64,000 bases of DNA from Jiulongibacter sp966250325. Lineage in GTDB: Bacteria > Bacteroidota > Bacteroidia > Cytophagales > Spirosomataceae. Under the pieces are notes generated by a model. That model was given only the letters and a program-made list of their open reading frames with translations, did no database searches and was not told where the DNA came from. The stretch is from assembly GCA_966250325.1 (NCBI GenBank), contig CBINGY010000012.1:19549-83548 (forward strand). The letters are read 5' to 3'. Made by a program: the position numbers and the translations under genes. How positions within the stretch are numbered: position 1 is the stretch's first letter; the number at the start of each line of letters is the position of its first letter. Of this stretch, positions 42,730 to 50,539 are shown in pieces.

Positions 42730-43830
42730 TTATACCATGACTTGTTCACCAGTAAATGATCTGGCTACGGCCTCATGAACTATATCACCATGAACAATAT
42801 TTAAGCCTTTGCGGAGTGCGGCCGATTTTTCAACAGCCCGTTCCCATCCAAGGCTTGCCAACTGAAGCACATAGGGCAAAGTAGCATTGGTTAATGCGAG
42901 CGTAGAAGTATTAGGTACCGCCCCGGGCATATTTGCTACACAATAATGAACTATGCCATCAATCTCATACGTGGGATTTTCGTGTGTAGTCGGTTTACAT
43001 GTTTCTATACAACCTCCCTGATCCACCGCTACATCTACCAAAACCGTTCCTGGCTGCATTAATTTCAACATCGGCCTTGTAATAAGATGAGGAGCACGGG
43101 CTCCCGGAATCAATACAGCTCCGATAACTAAATCGGCATCTCTTATCGCCTTCTCAATAGTATAACGGTTGGAATGAAGCGTTGTAACGTTAGCAGGCAA
43201 AATATCAGACAACTGACGTAATCGCTGAAGATTTATATCCAGTATAGTCACATCAGCACCGAGCCCTGCAGCCATCTTGGCAGCATGAGTTCCAACCACT
43301 CCCCCGCCCAGAATAACCACCTTGCCCTTCGGAGTTCCGGGTACACCACCGAGCAAAACTCCTTTTCCTCCCATGGGCTTCTCCAGATATTTGGCTCCTT
43401 CCTGAATCGCCATTCTTCCGGCCACCTCAGACATCGGAATTAACAAGGGTAAAGAACCATCATCCGTCTCTACGGTTTCATAGGCGATACAAACAGAATT
43501 ACTCTTAAGCATCGCCCGGGTAAGGGTCTGCGAACCCGCAAAATGGAAATAAGTAAATACCAACTGCCCGCTTTTAATCAGATCATATTCCTTCTCCAAA
43601 GGTTCCTTTACCTTCAACACCATTTCGGCATTGGCGTAGACGCCTTCCATGGAGGAAACAATAGTGGATCCGGCTTTTTGGTATACATGATCAGGGAATC
43701 CACTGTTCAGCCCGGCATTTGTCTGAATGAGCACTTCATGACCGGCATTAACCAGCTCGGCTACTCCGGCAGGAGTGAGAGCCACACGATTCTCATTGTT
43801 TTTGATTTCTGCCGGAACACCTACGAGCAT
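42730..43830 (-). CDS. ald: Alanine dehydrogenase
   Basis: A 366-residue enzyme of the alanine dehydrogenase/PNT family. It starts VGVPAEIKNNENRVALTPAG, has the catalytic region FTYFHFAGSQ, the NAD loop VILGGGVVGTHAAKMAAGLGADV, and a C-terminal DVAVDQGGCIETCKPTTHENPTY block. It interconverts alanine and pyruvate plus ammonium with NAD. It is divergent from an Lrp/AsnC regulator gene, the usual regulator of such genes, and ends at an intrinsic terminator. Confidence 0.95.
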   Translation of the reverse strand: MLVGVPAEIKNNENRVALTPAGVAELVNAGHEVLIQTNAGLNSGFPDHVYQKAGSTIVSSMEGVYANAEMVLKVKEPLEKEYDLIKSGQLVFTYFHFAGSQTLTRAMLKSNSVCIAYETVETDDGSLPLLIPMSEVAGRMAIQEGAKYLEKPMGGKGVLLGGVPGTPKGKVVILGGGVVGTHAAKMAAGLGADVTILDINLQRLRQLSDILPANVTTLHSNRYTIEKAIRDADLVIGAVLIPGARAPHLITRPMLKLMQPGTVLVDVAVDQGGCIETCKPTTHENPTYEIDGIVHYCVANMPGAVPNTSTLALTNATLPYVLQLASLGWERAVEKSAALRKGLNIVHGDIVHEAVARSFTGEQVMV

Positions 43831-43842
43831 GGTCCTTTAAAA

Positions 43843-43875
43843 GATGAAGTGTAATTGTACGATGAAGTGTAATTG
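43843..43875 (+). repeat. Two copies of a 15 nt direct repeat in the ald leader
   Basis: GATGAAGTGTAATTG occurs at 43843-43857 and 43861-43875 (18 nt period). Both lie between the predicted ald transcript start and its ATG. An 18 nt period is not a helical multiple of 10.5, so a protein operator is less certain than a simple duplication. Confidence 0.55.
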
Positions 43876-43880
43876 CGTTG

Positions 43881-43888
43881 CAAAGATA
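43881..43888 (-). promoter_or_regulatory. -7 element for ald
   Basis: On the minus strand TATCTTTG fits TANNTTTG; transcription near 43874, leader ~44 nt. No -33 TTTG is seen, suggesting activator dependence. Confidence 0.5.
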
Positions 43889-43931
43889 AATAGAGCGAAT
43901 TATTTTTTAATATTCTTCCATATTTAAGAAA

Positions 43932-43950
43932 ATTATTCTTTTAGAATAAT
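43932..43950. promoter_or_regulatory. Inverted repeat between ald and the Lrp-family gene, probable Lrp operator
   Basis: ATTATTCT-TTT-AGAATAAT, a perfect 8+8 dyad in AT-rich DNA, lies ~35-50 nt upstream of the predicted Lrp transcript start and ~60 nt upstream of ald. Lrp-family proteins bind AT-rich dyads of about this size. Confidence 0.45.
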
Positions 43951-43969
43951 CTCAAAAAGATGATACTTC

Positions 43970-43977
43970 TATATTTG
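43970..43977 (+). promoter_or_regulatory. -7 element for the Lrp-family regulator
   Basis: TATATTTG fits TANNTTTG; transcription near 43984, leader ~47 nt. The -33 region is covered by the nearby dyad rather than a TTTG box. Confidence 0.5.
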
Positions 43978-44030
43978 CAAAAAAGAGAGGCCTCAAAAAG
44001 AGATTTCTTCTGCTTGCATACCTTTTTTAG

Positions 44031-44483
44031 ATGGATACGACCGATAAAAAAATACTCAAACTACTTCAGCAAAATGCCAGACTCACCTATAAAGAGATTG
44101 CTGAACAGATTAATCTTTCGCAAACACCTGTTTTTGACAGAATAAAACGTCTGGAAAACGAGGGAATCATAGAACGATATGTAACAATTCTCAACAAGAA
44201 AAAAGTGGGCGGAGGCCTTATCGTTTACTCACAGGTAACGCTCAACAATCAGACAGAAAACGTATCCAGCAAATTTGATGCAGCCATTAGAGAACTCCCG
44301 GAGGTAGTGGAATGCAGTTTCGTTTCAGGAAGTTTCGATTATTTGCTGAAGATCATTGTTCCGGATATGGAAACGTACCATGTTTTTCACCAGAAAAAGC
44401 TTTCAGCAATTGAAGGCGTGGCACAGATTAACAGCTACTTTGTTATGTCAGAAGTTAAAAATACGACAGAAATCCCTATTTGA
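44031..44483 (+). CDS. Lrp/AsnC-family transcriptional regulator
   Basis: The 150-residue protein has an N-terminal winged helix (DTTDKKILKLLQQNARLTYKEIAEQINLSQTPVFDRIKRLENEGII) and a C-terminal RAM ligand-binding domain (VVECSFVSGSFDYLLKIIVPDMETYHVF). Divergence from ald suggests that it controls ald in response to alanine or another amino acid, as in other bacteria. It probably also regulates itself through the dyad at 43932..43950. Its stop overlaps the convergent DUF1684 gene by 8 nt. Confidence 0.92.
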   Translation: MDTTDKKILKLLQQNARLTYKEIAEQINLSQTPVFDRIKRLENEGIIERYVTILNKKKVGGGLIVYSQVTLNNQTENVSSKFDAAIRELPEVVECSFVSGSFDYLLKIIVPDMETYHVFHQKKLSAIEGVAQINSYFVMSEVKNTTEIPI

Positions 44484-45063
44484 GTCGCTTTTCTCCTGCC
44501 TCCACACGCACGGGAAGTGCATTCTCTTTTGGTGGTACTGGGCAAACAAAACGCTCATTGTACGCACAGTAAAAATTATGTGCTTTGTTAAAATCAATGG
44601 TTAGTCTGTTATTAGAAGTCTTTTCAAGATTTATATACCTGCCACCGCCATACGTCTCTTTGTCATTGGTAGCGTCTGTAAACGGGAAAAGATACGTTTC
44701 TCCTTCGTCAAAAATTAGAACGGTATAATTTGTTCCGTCTATTTCAAAGGTAGCCTTACCAGCCATTGGAAGCTCCTCTGTACTTCCATCTGTCATGTAA
44801 ACGGGAAATGACTCTCCGGAAGGATCGGCCTGAAAATCTGCCTGAATTACCCAGGACGATTTGGGGTCAAAGTAATAGAACTCATGGAATTCACTCAACC
44901 CGCTTACCGGAGAATCCTCCATCTCAATAAGATCACTCAGATATTTCTCGCGATCTTCCTTTACGGCTTCCTCAAAATTTGGCTTTGATTTTGAAAGCGA
45001 GTAGATGGCAGCGATGGCGAATGCCACAGCTACCCCAAACTTAACCCATTTGCTCTTGAACAT
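44476..45063 (-). CDS. DUF1684 family protein with N-terminal membrane anchor
   Basis: A 195-residue protein with one hydrophobic segment (residues ~9-23). The DUF1684 core shows FYYFDPKSSWVIQADF, TYLFPFTDATNDKETYGGGRYINLE and the ending DFNKAHNFYCAYNERFVCPVPP. The two late cysteines and the tyrosine cluster are typical. The function of this widespread family is unknown. It has its own -7 box and is divergent from riboflavin synthase. Confidence 0.88.
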   Translation of the reverse strand: MFKSKWVKFGVAVAFAIAAIYSLSKSKPNFEEAVKEDREKYLSDLIEMEDSPVSGLSEFHEFYYFDPKSSWVIQADFQADPSGESFPVYMTDGSTEELPMAGKATFEIDGTNYTVLIFDEGETYLFPFTDATNDKETYGGGRYINLEKTSNNRLTIDFNKAHNFYCAYNERFVCPVPPKENALPVRVEAGEKRLK

Positions 45064-45082
45064 CCTCTTCTTAGATTTTGGG

Positions 45083-45090
45083 CAAAAATA
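45083..45090 (-). promoter_or_regulatory. -7 element for the DUF1684 gene
   Basis: On the minus strand TATTTTTG fits TANNTTTG; leader ~13 nt. It overlaps the upstream region of the ribE promoter, so the two units compete for 70 nt of DNA. Confidence 0.45.
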
Positions 45091-45104
45091 AAGAGATTAG
45101 CCTG

Positions 45105-45112
45105 TACCTTTG
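45105..45112 (+). promoter_or_regulatory. -7 element for riboflavin synthase
   Basis: TACCTTTG fits TANNTTTG and is followed by TG; transcription near 45119 gives a ~16 nt leader, too short for an FMN riboswitch. TTTG at 45077 is 24 nt away, longer than usual. Confidence 0.5.
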
Positions 45113-45134
45113 TGATTCAATCAGAATCTTATCC

Positions 45135-45722
45135 ATGTTTACCGGAATTATTGAGACCGTAGGGGTGCTAAAAAAGAAAGAATTCCATGGCACAAACTGT
45201 ACGTTTACATTTAGTAGTAGTATTACCAACGAACTAAAAACAGATCAGAGTCTGGCTCATAACGGTGTCTGCCTCACTGTGGAAAAAGTAGTAGGTGACT
45301 TCTATGAGGTAACCGCGATAGATGAAACGCTTCAGAAGACCAATCTGGGCTCCTTGGAAGTAGGGTCTTATGTCAATCTTGAAAGGTGCCTCAAAGCAGA
45401 CGGACGTTTCGATGGACACATAGTTCAGGGTCATGTAGATTTAACAGGTACTTTAATTAAGGTGGAGAATCTCAATGGTAGCTACAAATTATACTTCAGC
45501 TATGACCACGAATCTGGCCATATTACAGTAGAAAAAGGTTCGATTTGTGTGAATGGAATCAGCCTTACGGTGGTTGATTCATACCAGGCAATTTTCTCTG
45601 TTGCCATCATACCTTATACCTGGGATCACACCAATCTGCGTGATTTACGGGAAGGAGATAAAGTGAATCTTGAATTTGATATTTTGGGAAAATATATGCA
45701 AAAAATTCTGGCATCCCGATAA
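45135..45722 (+). CDS. ribE: Riboflavin synthase alpha chain
   Basis: A 195-residue protein with two lumazine-binding repeats: MFTGIIETVG...SLAHNGVCLTVEK (first) and MFxGHIVQGHVD-like FDGHIVQGHVDLTGT...GSICVNGISLTVVD (second). It dismutates two dimethylribityllumazines to riboflavin. The start at 45135 is the family start MFTGI; an upstream in-frame non-ATG start lies before the promoter and is rejected. There is no other riboflavin gene in the window. Confidence 0.95.
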   Translation: MFTGIIETVGVLKKKEFHGTNCTFTFSSSITNELKTDQSLAHNGVCLTVEKVVGDFYEVTAIDETLQKTNLGSLEVGSYVNLERCLKADGRFDGHIVQGHVDLTGTLIKVENLNGSYKLYFSYDHESGHITVEKGSICVNGISLTVVDSYQAIFSVAIIPYTWDHTNLRDLREGDKVNLEFDILGKYMQKILASR

Positions 45723-45746
45723 TATTCAAGACCGTGTTCAGTTTCA

Positions 45747-45778
45747 TTTGCAGATTGATTTCAAAAGGTATTACTTTG
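45747..45778 (+). promoter_or_regulatory. Possible promoter for the PASTA-rhodanese unit
   Basis: TTTG at 45747-45750, 20 nt, TTACTTTG at 45771-45778 (7 of 8). Transcription near 45785 gives a leader of ~13 nt. Confidence 0.4.
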
Positions 45779-45797
45779 CCAAGAACTGCTCTTCCGA

Positions 45798-46568
45798 ATG
45801 CTAAAACTCAGTACTGACAGCAAATCAGATCTTTTAACGCACATTGGAATAATTTTCACCTCATTCCTTGTGCTATTTTTACTTTTCTTTTTTGTTTACC
45901 TGCCCTGGACCACCAATCTCGATGAAGAAATACAGGTTCCTGATCTGAAAGGACTGGATATGGCTGCTGCTGAAAAGGTCCTGGAAGATGCTGATCTGAA
46001 TTTTGAGGTTTCGGATTCCACATATGTCAATGGATTGCCAGCTCTTACGGTTTTCTCGCAATATCCCAAAGCCGAGGCTTACGTAAAAAAGGGAAGAAAG
46101 ATATTTCTGACAATCATTACCGACAGGGTTCCCAAAGTACAGCTGCCTGATGTAATAGGACGTTCGGTTAATTCAGCATCCAATCTTCTTTCCAGTACGG
46201 GTTTGATTGTGGGTTCTACTGAATTTATACCGGCCATTGAAGAGAATACGGTTTTGAAAATCAAATTGGATGGGAGTGAAATTTCTCCTGGGACTGTCAT
46301 CTCTAAAGGATCCAAAATAACCCTTGTTGCTGGTGACGGTTTGGGGAATACGAATGTTACGGTGCCTGATTTCACGGGAATGAGTTTTGAAGAAGCGGAT
46401 ATTGCGATTACGGGTTCCAGTCTGAATGTAGGTAGCATTATGTACGACAACTCAACCGGTATGACACCGGGAACAGTAGTGAGACAACGGCCAGAAGCGG
46501 GTGAAACCCTGAGAATTGGCGAATCTGTTAACTTATGGATTGCAGGAGGATCAAACGAAACTGAATAA
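45798..46568 (+). CDS. Membrane-anchored protein with three PASTA domains
   Basis: A 256-residue protein with a short cytoplasmic start, one membrane helix (~residues 15-36) and three PASTA domains beginning IQVPDLKGLD, VQLPDVIGRS and VTVPDFTGMS. PASTA domains bind uncrosslinked peptidoglycan or beta-lactams, usually on kinases or penicillin-binding proteins; here there is no kinase domain. It may sense or scaffold cell-wall synthesis. The rhodanese gene follows 1 nt after the stop. Confidence 0.88.
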   Translation: MLKLSTDSKSDLLTHIGIIFTSFLVLFLLFFFVYLPWTTNLDEEIQVPDLKGLDMAAAEKVLEDADLNFEVSDSTYVNGLPALTVFSQYPKAEAYVKKGRKIFLTIITDRVPKVQLPDVIGRSVNSASNLLSSTGLIVGSTEFIPAIEENTVLKIKLDGSEISPGTVISKGSKITLVAGDGLGNTNVTVPDFTGMSFEEADIAITGSSLNVGSIMYDNSTGMTPGTVVRQRPEAGETLRIGESVNLWIAGGSNETE

Positions 46569-46569
46569 T

Positions 46570-46881
46570 ATGATAACAAACAAAGACATTACCGTTGATG
46601 AATTAAAAGAAATGCTCGACAAAGGAGAAGATTTTAATTTCATAGATGTACGCAATGAAGATGAGTACGAGGAGGATAACCTTGGGGCGGTTTTGATTCC
46701 TTTGGGCGAACTTCCCGGCAGAGTGGATGAGCTGGAAGCAATGAAGAATGAAGATATCTACATTCACTGCCGCAGCGGAGCACGAAGTGGCAGAGCTAAA
46801 GAATTTCTGGAGGGCCTTGGTTACACCAAAGTACACAATGTTTTAGGTGGTATTCTGGCCTACCGACAGCTGGAAGTGTAA
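46570..46881 (+). CDS. Single-domain rhodanese-like protein
   Basis: A 103-residue rhodanese with FIDVRNEDEYEEDNLGAVLIP and the active-site loop HCRSGARSGRA, where the cysteine carries the persulfide. It probably moves sulfane sulfur in the cytoplasm. The start at 46570 lies 1 nt after the PASTA gene stop; a longer frame inside the PASTA gene is not needed. A terminator follows. Confidence 0.9.
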   Translation: MITNKDITVDELKEMLDKGEDFNFIDVRNEDEYEEDNLGAVLIPLGELPGRVDELEAMKNEDIYIHCRSGARSGRAKEFLEGLGYTKVHNVLGGILAYRQLEV

Positions 46882-46907
46882 TCTGGCTTTAGAATAGGAT
46901 ACTTTGT

Positions 46908-46934
46908 AGCCGGCATCGTAGATGTCGGCTTTTT
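46908..46934 (+). terminator. Intrinsic terminator after the rhodanese gene
   Basis: AGCCGGCATC, loop GTA, GATGTCGGCT (one G-T pair), then TTTT. It ends next to the convergent dtd stop. Confidence 0.75.
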
Positions 46935-47385
46935 ATTTCCGATTTCGTGAGTCGATAACAATGGTTACAGGACCATCATTCGTCAAAGAAACTTTCATAT
47001 CTGCACCGAATTCACCTGTTTGAACAGGTCTTTGCAGATCAGAGGACAAAGAGGTGATCATGTCCTTATAAAGAGGAATTGCCTTTTCTGGTCGGGCCGC
47101 TTGAATAAAGGAAGGACGGTTTCCTTTTTTGGTAGATGCATGAAGGGTAAACTGGCTTATCAGTAATACATCTCCTCCAACTTGCCGGATATCCAAATTC
47201 ATTTTGCCTTCTTCATCAGAAAAAATGCGTAGACCTGTGATTTTTTTTGACAAATAATCGATATCAGAGGCATCATCCTCCTCTGCCACACCCAACAAAA
47301 CCAGAAAACCATGGCCTATTTGGCCAATAGTTTTGCCATCCACCGTTACGGAAGCCTCTGATACCCTTTGAATTACTGCGATCAT
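46933..47385 (-). CDS. dtd: D-aminoacyl-tRNA deacylase
   Basis: A 150-residue DTD. The catalytic motifs are LLISQFTLHA (SQFTL) and NDGPVTIVID (GPVT, cross-subunit). It hydrolyses D-aminoacyl-tRNA and glycyl-tRNA-Ala, a proofreading role in translation. Its ATG overlaps the mgtE stop by 4 nt, so it is translated with mgtE. Confidence 0.95.
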   Translation of the reverse strand: MIAVIQRVSEASVTVDGKTIGQIGHGFLVLLGVAEEDDASDIDYLSKKITGLRIFSDEEGKMNLDIRQVGGDVLLISQFTLHASTKKGNRPSFIQAARPEKAIPLYKDMITSLSSDLQRPVQTGEFGADMKVSLTNDGPVTIVIDSRNRK

Positions 47386-48734
47386 TTAAGTAACAAATTG
47401 GCTATCAGAAAATAGGTGCTGATCCCTACAAGATCATTGGCTGTGGTAATAAACGGACCAGAAGCTACAGCCGGATTAATACCAACTTTATCAAGCATGA
47501 GCGGGGTAAGAGTTCCCATAAGCGATGAAAGCATTACCACCGCCAGTAAAGCCAGGCAAACTACCCAGAATAATTGGGGCTCACTAATAAGATAAACGTA
47601 GCCACCGGCCAGAATACCAATAACTAATCCGTTTACAAGGGCTACCTGAACTATTTTGAAGAGCCTTTCTGCCAAACCCAAAGCGATCCCCCCCTTTTCC
47701 GCCAGACTTTGAACAATTAATGAAGAGGTCTGAATCCCCACATTACCGCCAGTAGAGCCCATAATGGGAATAAACAAGGCCAATGCTGTAATTTTAGAAA
47801 GCTGACTTTCAAACCCCTTAATCACAGTAGCCGCAAGCAAACTTCCTATTACACCTACAACTAACCAGGGCAAACGCGTTTTGGCAAGTTTCCAAACCGT
47901 ATCATCTTCTTCTGCCTCACCGGTAATACCCGTAATTGCCTGAAAATCCTCTTCAGCCCTCTCGGTAATAAAATCTACTACGTCATCGATGGTAATTCTT
48001 CCAAGTAGCCTACCAGCAGCATTTACAACGGGAACGGCCTCCAGGTCATACCGCTGCATAAGTTCGGCCACATCTTCACCCGGCATAGTCGTCTCTACGC
48101 TAACTATGTCTTCCTGAACTACGTTTCCAATCCTGGTATTCTTTCGTGCCAATACTATTTCCTTAAGAGAAACTATACCTTTCAATCGGTTTAGTTCGTC
48201 TACCACATATACGGCGTACACTTTATCGACCGCCTCGGCCTGATCTCTTATCTGCTCTACACACTCCGAAACTGTTTGATCCTCATAAACTTTAACAAGC
48301 TCTTTCTGCATCAATCCACCCGCTACATCTTCCGGATAATGCAGTAAATCAAGGATAAACCGGGCCTGTTCGCGGTCTTCGAGTAAGGCGATGACTTTTT
48401 CACGAACTTCAATGGGTTGTTCATTGAGCAAGTCAACGGCATCATCAGAATCAAAAAGATTTACATACTTGGCAATCTCCTCTACCGTAAACTGTTCTTT
48501 TATGAAGCGTTTTCGGTCATCAGAATCGATGCTTGACAACACATCAGCTCCCTTTTCCGTATCCAGAAACTGAAAAATATAGTGTGCCTCAGGCCCATCT
48601 AATTCGTAAAGAATCTGTACAATATCTGCAGGATAAAGCTCACTGATGTGGTCTGTAATGAAGTGATTCTGCTCGTCACGGATGGAGAGCTGAAGTTCCT
48701 CAATAAATTCTTTGGTGAGTTCAAAATTGGCCAT
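47382..48734 (-). CDS. mgtE: Magnesium transporter MgtE
   Basis: A 450-residue protein with the N-domain (superhelix, SSIDSDDRKRFI and EQARFILDLLHYPEDVAGGLMQ), two CBS domains (~residues 140-260) and five membrane helices with the pore signature PIMGSTGGNVGIQTSSL. It imports Mg2+ and is gated by intracellular Mg2+ through the N and CBS domains. The start at 48734 is chosen because the -7 promoter box at 48753..48760 lies inside the longer frame. Confidence 0.95.
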   Translation of the reverse strand: MANFELTKEFIEELQLSIRDEQNHFITDHISELYPADIVQILYELDGPEAHYIFQFLDTEKGADVLSSIDSDDRKRFIKEQFTVEEIAKYVNLFDSDDAVDLLNEQPIEVREKVIALLEDREQARFILDLLHYPEDVAGGLMQKELVKVYEDQTVSECVEQIRDQAEAVDKVYAVYVVDELNRLKGIVSLKEIVLARKNTRIGNVVQEDIVSVETTMPGEDVAELMQRYDLEAVPVVNAAGRLLGRITIDDVVDFITERAEEDFQAITGITGEAEEDDTVWKLAKTRLPWLVVGVIGSLLAATVIKGFESQLSKITALALFIPIMGSTGGNVGIQTSSLIVQSLAEKGGIALGLAERLFKIVQVALVNGLVIGILAGGYVYLISEPQLFWVVCLALLAVVMLSSLMGTLTPLMLDKVGINPAVASGPFITTANDLVGISTYFLIANLLLK

Positions 48735-48752
48735 ACCACAGGAGCATTTTCG

Positions 48753-48760
48753 CAAAGGTA
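48753..48760 (-). promoter_or_regulatory. -7 element for mgtE-dtd
   Basis: On the minus strand TACCTTTG fits TANNTTTG; transcription near 48746 gives a ~12 nt leader, so no Mg2+ riboswitch leader is present. Confidence 0.55.
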
Positions 48761-48778
48761 GCAAAAGGCTATGGAGGT

Positions 48779-48840
48779 AAAAACTTAAGCCAATGGCTTA
48801 TTCAAATAAAACGGGGTTTGAAGCAAAAGCCTCAAACCCC
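48779..48840 (-). terminator. Tandem intrinsic terminators of the porin gene
   Basis: Reading leftward from the porin stop, a 12 bp stem (48840-48813, GGGGTTTGA arms) is followed by GTTTTATTT. Then comes a second hairpin TAAGCCA-A-TGGCTTA (48800-48786, drawn in plus orientation) with TTTTT after it. Confidence 0.7.
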
Positions 48841-48883
48841 TTTATCTGGATACAGTTTATATAGAAGTGTATTTTAGATCGGC

Positions 48884-50005
48884 TTAGAAATGGAAGATCA
48901 TAGCTGCACCGATAGTCGTTTGACTATTCTTGGTGAAATTACCATCTGAATCCATTAACCATGAAGTAGCAGAATTGGTTGGACTATATGAATCAAAACG
49001 AACCTCTGGCTTTAACATCAGATTATCTGTAATGTTCACATTTGCAGTAAGGGTAAGAGAAGTTACTGCTGTTCCTTCGCCATTCTCATCAACAAGATAG
49101 ATTCCACCATTTGAGTTATCAAAGTGCTCAGCTCTAAGACCAAGACCGAATTTCTCTGTAAGGCTGCCATTCAGATAAAGTGCAGCACCCCACCAGGTAA
49201 GAGGATCTCCCTCAGTTTTCAACGCACCATAGGGTACAGCATTCAAACCAATCAGGAAATTGTCTGTAACCTGATACGAAGTAGTGATATCTAACCAGGT
49301 ATATTTTGCTGGCTCATCTTTAGTACCTTCGTTACTTCCGAAATAGTTTAGATATAAATTCCAGCCGTCTGTAGGAGCAAGATAAATTTGACCCTGAATA
49401 CCTTTTGAGCTGTTGTTATCATCTTTGCTATCAAGACCGTTCGTCAAACCAACCATAAAGGCGAAACCATCAGACGGAGCCACATCCAGCTTTACTCCCG
49501 TATGATAGAAGGGTCCGTTACCGAAAAGATTCGAAAGTGAATAGTTAAAATTGACAGGAGCATCAATCACTTCGTAACCAACATTTGTACCATACTGACC
49601 AGCGGTTAGGGAAACTTTATCAGACATAGCCCATTTCATGAAAGCTTGTTTGATAGCCAGACCAGTGGTTCCGAACTGATCTCCAAGTGGGCTGATACCG
49701 TTTCCGTAATTACCCAAATCTCCGTGGTTACCAAAAGTAAGATCTATTACACCTGTCACCGGACCTGCCTCATACGTAGCCATCACCTGAGCAAGACCCA
49801 CCTGGAAGGAATTTGCATTCTGATCGAAAATACGCTCAAAACCAGATGCACCCAAATTGGCATATTTGCCAGAAACACCATTCGTATTCGCGAAGTAATA
49901 CGTGTCAACAAAACCAGATATGGTTAAAGGACTAGCTGATTCTTCCTGTGCTGAAGCAACAAATGCAGACAAGATAGAGAGAACTGAGAATACAATCTTT
50001 TTCAT
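48884..50005 (-). CDS. OmpL-like beta-barrel porin (BBP2 type)
   Basis: A 373-residue outer-membrane protein with a signal peptide (cut near ASAQEE) and alternating amphipathic strands to the C-terminal phenylalanine (MIFHF). The opening TISGFVDTYYFAN and NSFQVGLAQVM resemble the putative beta-barrel porin-2 (OmpL-like) family. In Bacteroidota such porins often neighbour amt and P-II genes, as here, which suggests ammonium-linked uptake. The start at 50005 gives the signal peptide; the longer frame reaches into the promoter at 50054..50084. Confidence 0.82.
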   Translation of the reverse strand: MKKIVFSVLSILSAFVASAQEESASPLTISGFVDTYYFANTNGVSGKYANLGASGFERIFDQNANSFQVGLAQVMATYEAGPVTGVIDLTFGNHGDLGNYGNGISPLGDQFGTTGLAIKQAFMKWAMSDKVSLTAGQYGTNVGYEVIDAPVNFNYSLSNLFGNGPFYHTGVKLDVAPSDGFAFMVGLTNGLDSKDDNNSSKGIQGQIYLAPTDGWNLYLNYFGSNEGTKDEPAKYTWLDITTSYQVTDNFLIGLNAVPYGALKTEGDPLTWWGAALYLNGSLTEKFGLGLRAEHFDNSNGGIYLVDENGEGTAVTSLTLTANVNITDNLMLKPEVRFDSYSPTNSATSWLMDSDGNFTKNSQTTIGAAMIFHF

Positions 50006-50053
50006 TATTTTCTTCGGTTTAATTTTTTGGTTTATTCTGTACTCGATCCGATG

Positions 50054-50084
50054 CAAATATTCGTCACTTTTAAGTATTGACAAA
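50054..50084 (-). promoter_or_regulatory. Promoter for the OmpL-like porin
   Basis: On the minus strand TTTG (50084-50081), 19 nt, AATATTTG (50061-50054; 7 of 8). The leader would be about 42 nt. Confidence 0.5.
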
Positions 50085-50450
50085 ATATTCTATTTCTTTT
50101 TTGATTTTTTATGAAATTTTCCTTTTACATAAATAAATAATATTAAAATAATACAATGGAAAATATAATCAGAATATTCTTTGGCTTATTTACACAGATA
50201 CAATAAGAATTATAAACAGAAGACAACTTGACAATTAAGATCTACAACTGGGATAGTTTTGACCCAACAGATCCTTCAATCTTCATAAGCATCAAGACCT
50301 ATGCTTTTCAATAATTTGAATCAAATACAAGCAAATGGTTAATTTTGATTTACCTGACCATAAAAAGGACTTTCACTGCCTTTTTATTAGCTAGACAAAT
50401 TTTCAGCAATTAGAAAGCTTTGGGGAATTCAGAAAACGACAGAACCCAAC
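50085..50450. other. Intergenic region between amt and the porin gene, no gene seen
   Basis: About 365 nt of AT-rich sequence beyond the porin promoter. I see no open frame with protein-like content and no tRNA or riboswitch. The part next to 50451 holds the amt terminator; the rest is unexplained. Confidence 0.5.
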
Positions 50451-50480
50451 AAAAAAAGGAAGACATCTTAGATGCCTTCC
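50451..50480 (-). terminator. Intrinsic terminator of amt
   Basis: On the minus strand GGAAGGCATC, loop TAA, GATGTCTTCC (one G-T pair), then a run of seven T. It lies about 60 nt after the amt stop. Confidence 0.85.
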
Positions 50481-50539
50481 TCCCAAATAATATTTTGTAT
50501 AAAAATCCGTGTTAGATAAGGGTCATGCCCATAGGAATC

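Noticed and set aside
43843..43875. CRISPR-like repeat
   Set aside because: Only two 15 nt copies with a 3 nt gap; no array and no cas genes.
45064..45134. FMN riboswitch upstream of riboflavin synthase
   Set aside because: The space is 71 nt and the predicted leader ~16 nt; no conserved FMN-aptamer sequence is visible.
46079..46579. 166-codon open frame opposite the PASTA gene
   Set aside because: It is a shadow frame arising from the repeated PASTA coding sequence.
48735..48883. Magnesium riboswitch upstream of mgtE
   Set aside because: The promoter box leaves a leader of ~12 nt, and the hairpins beyond it belong to the porin terminator.
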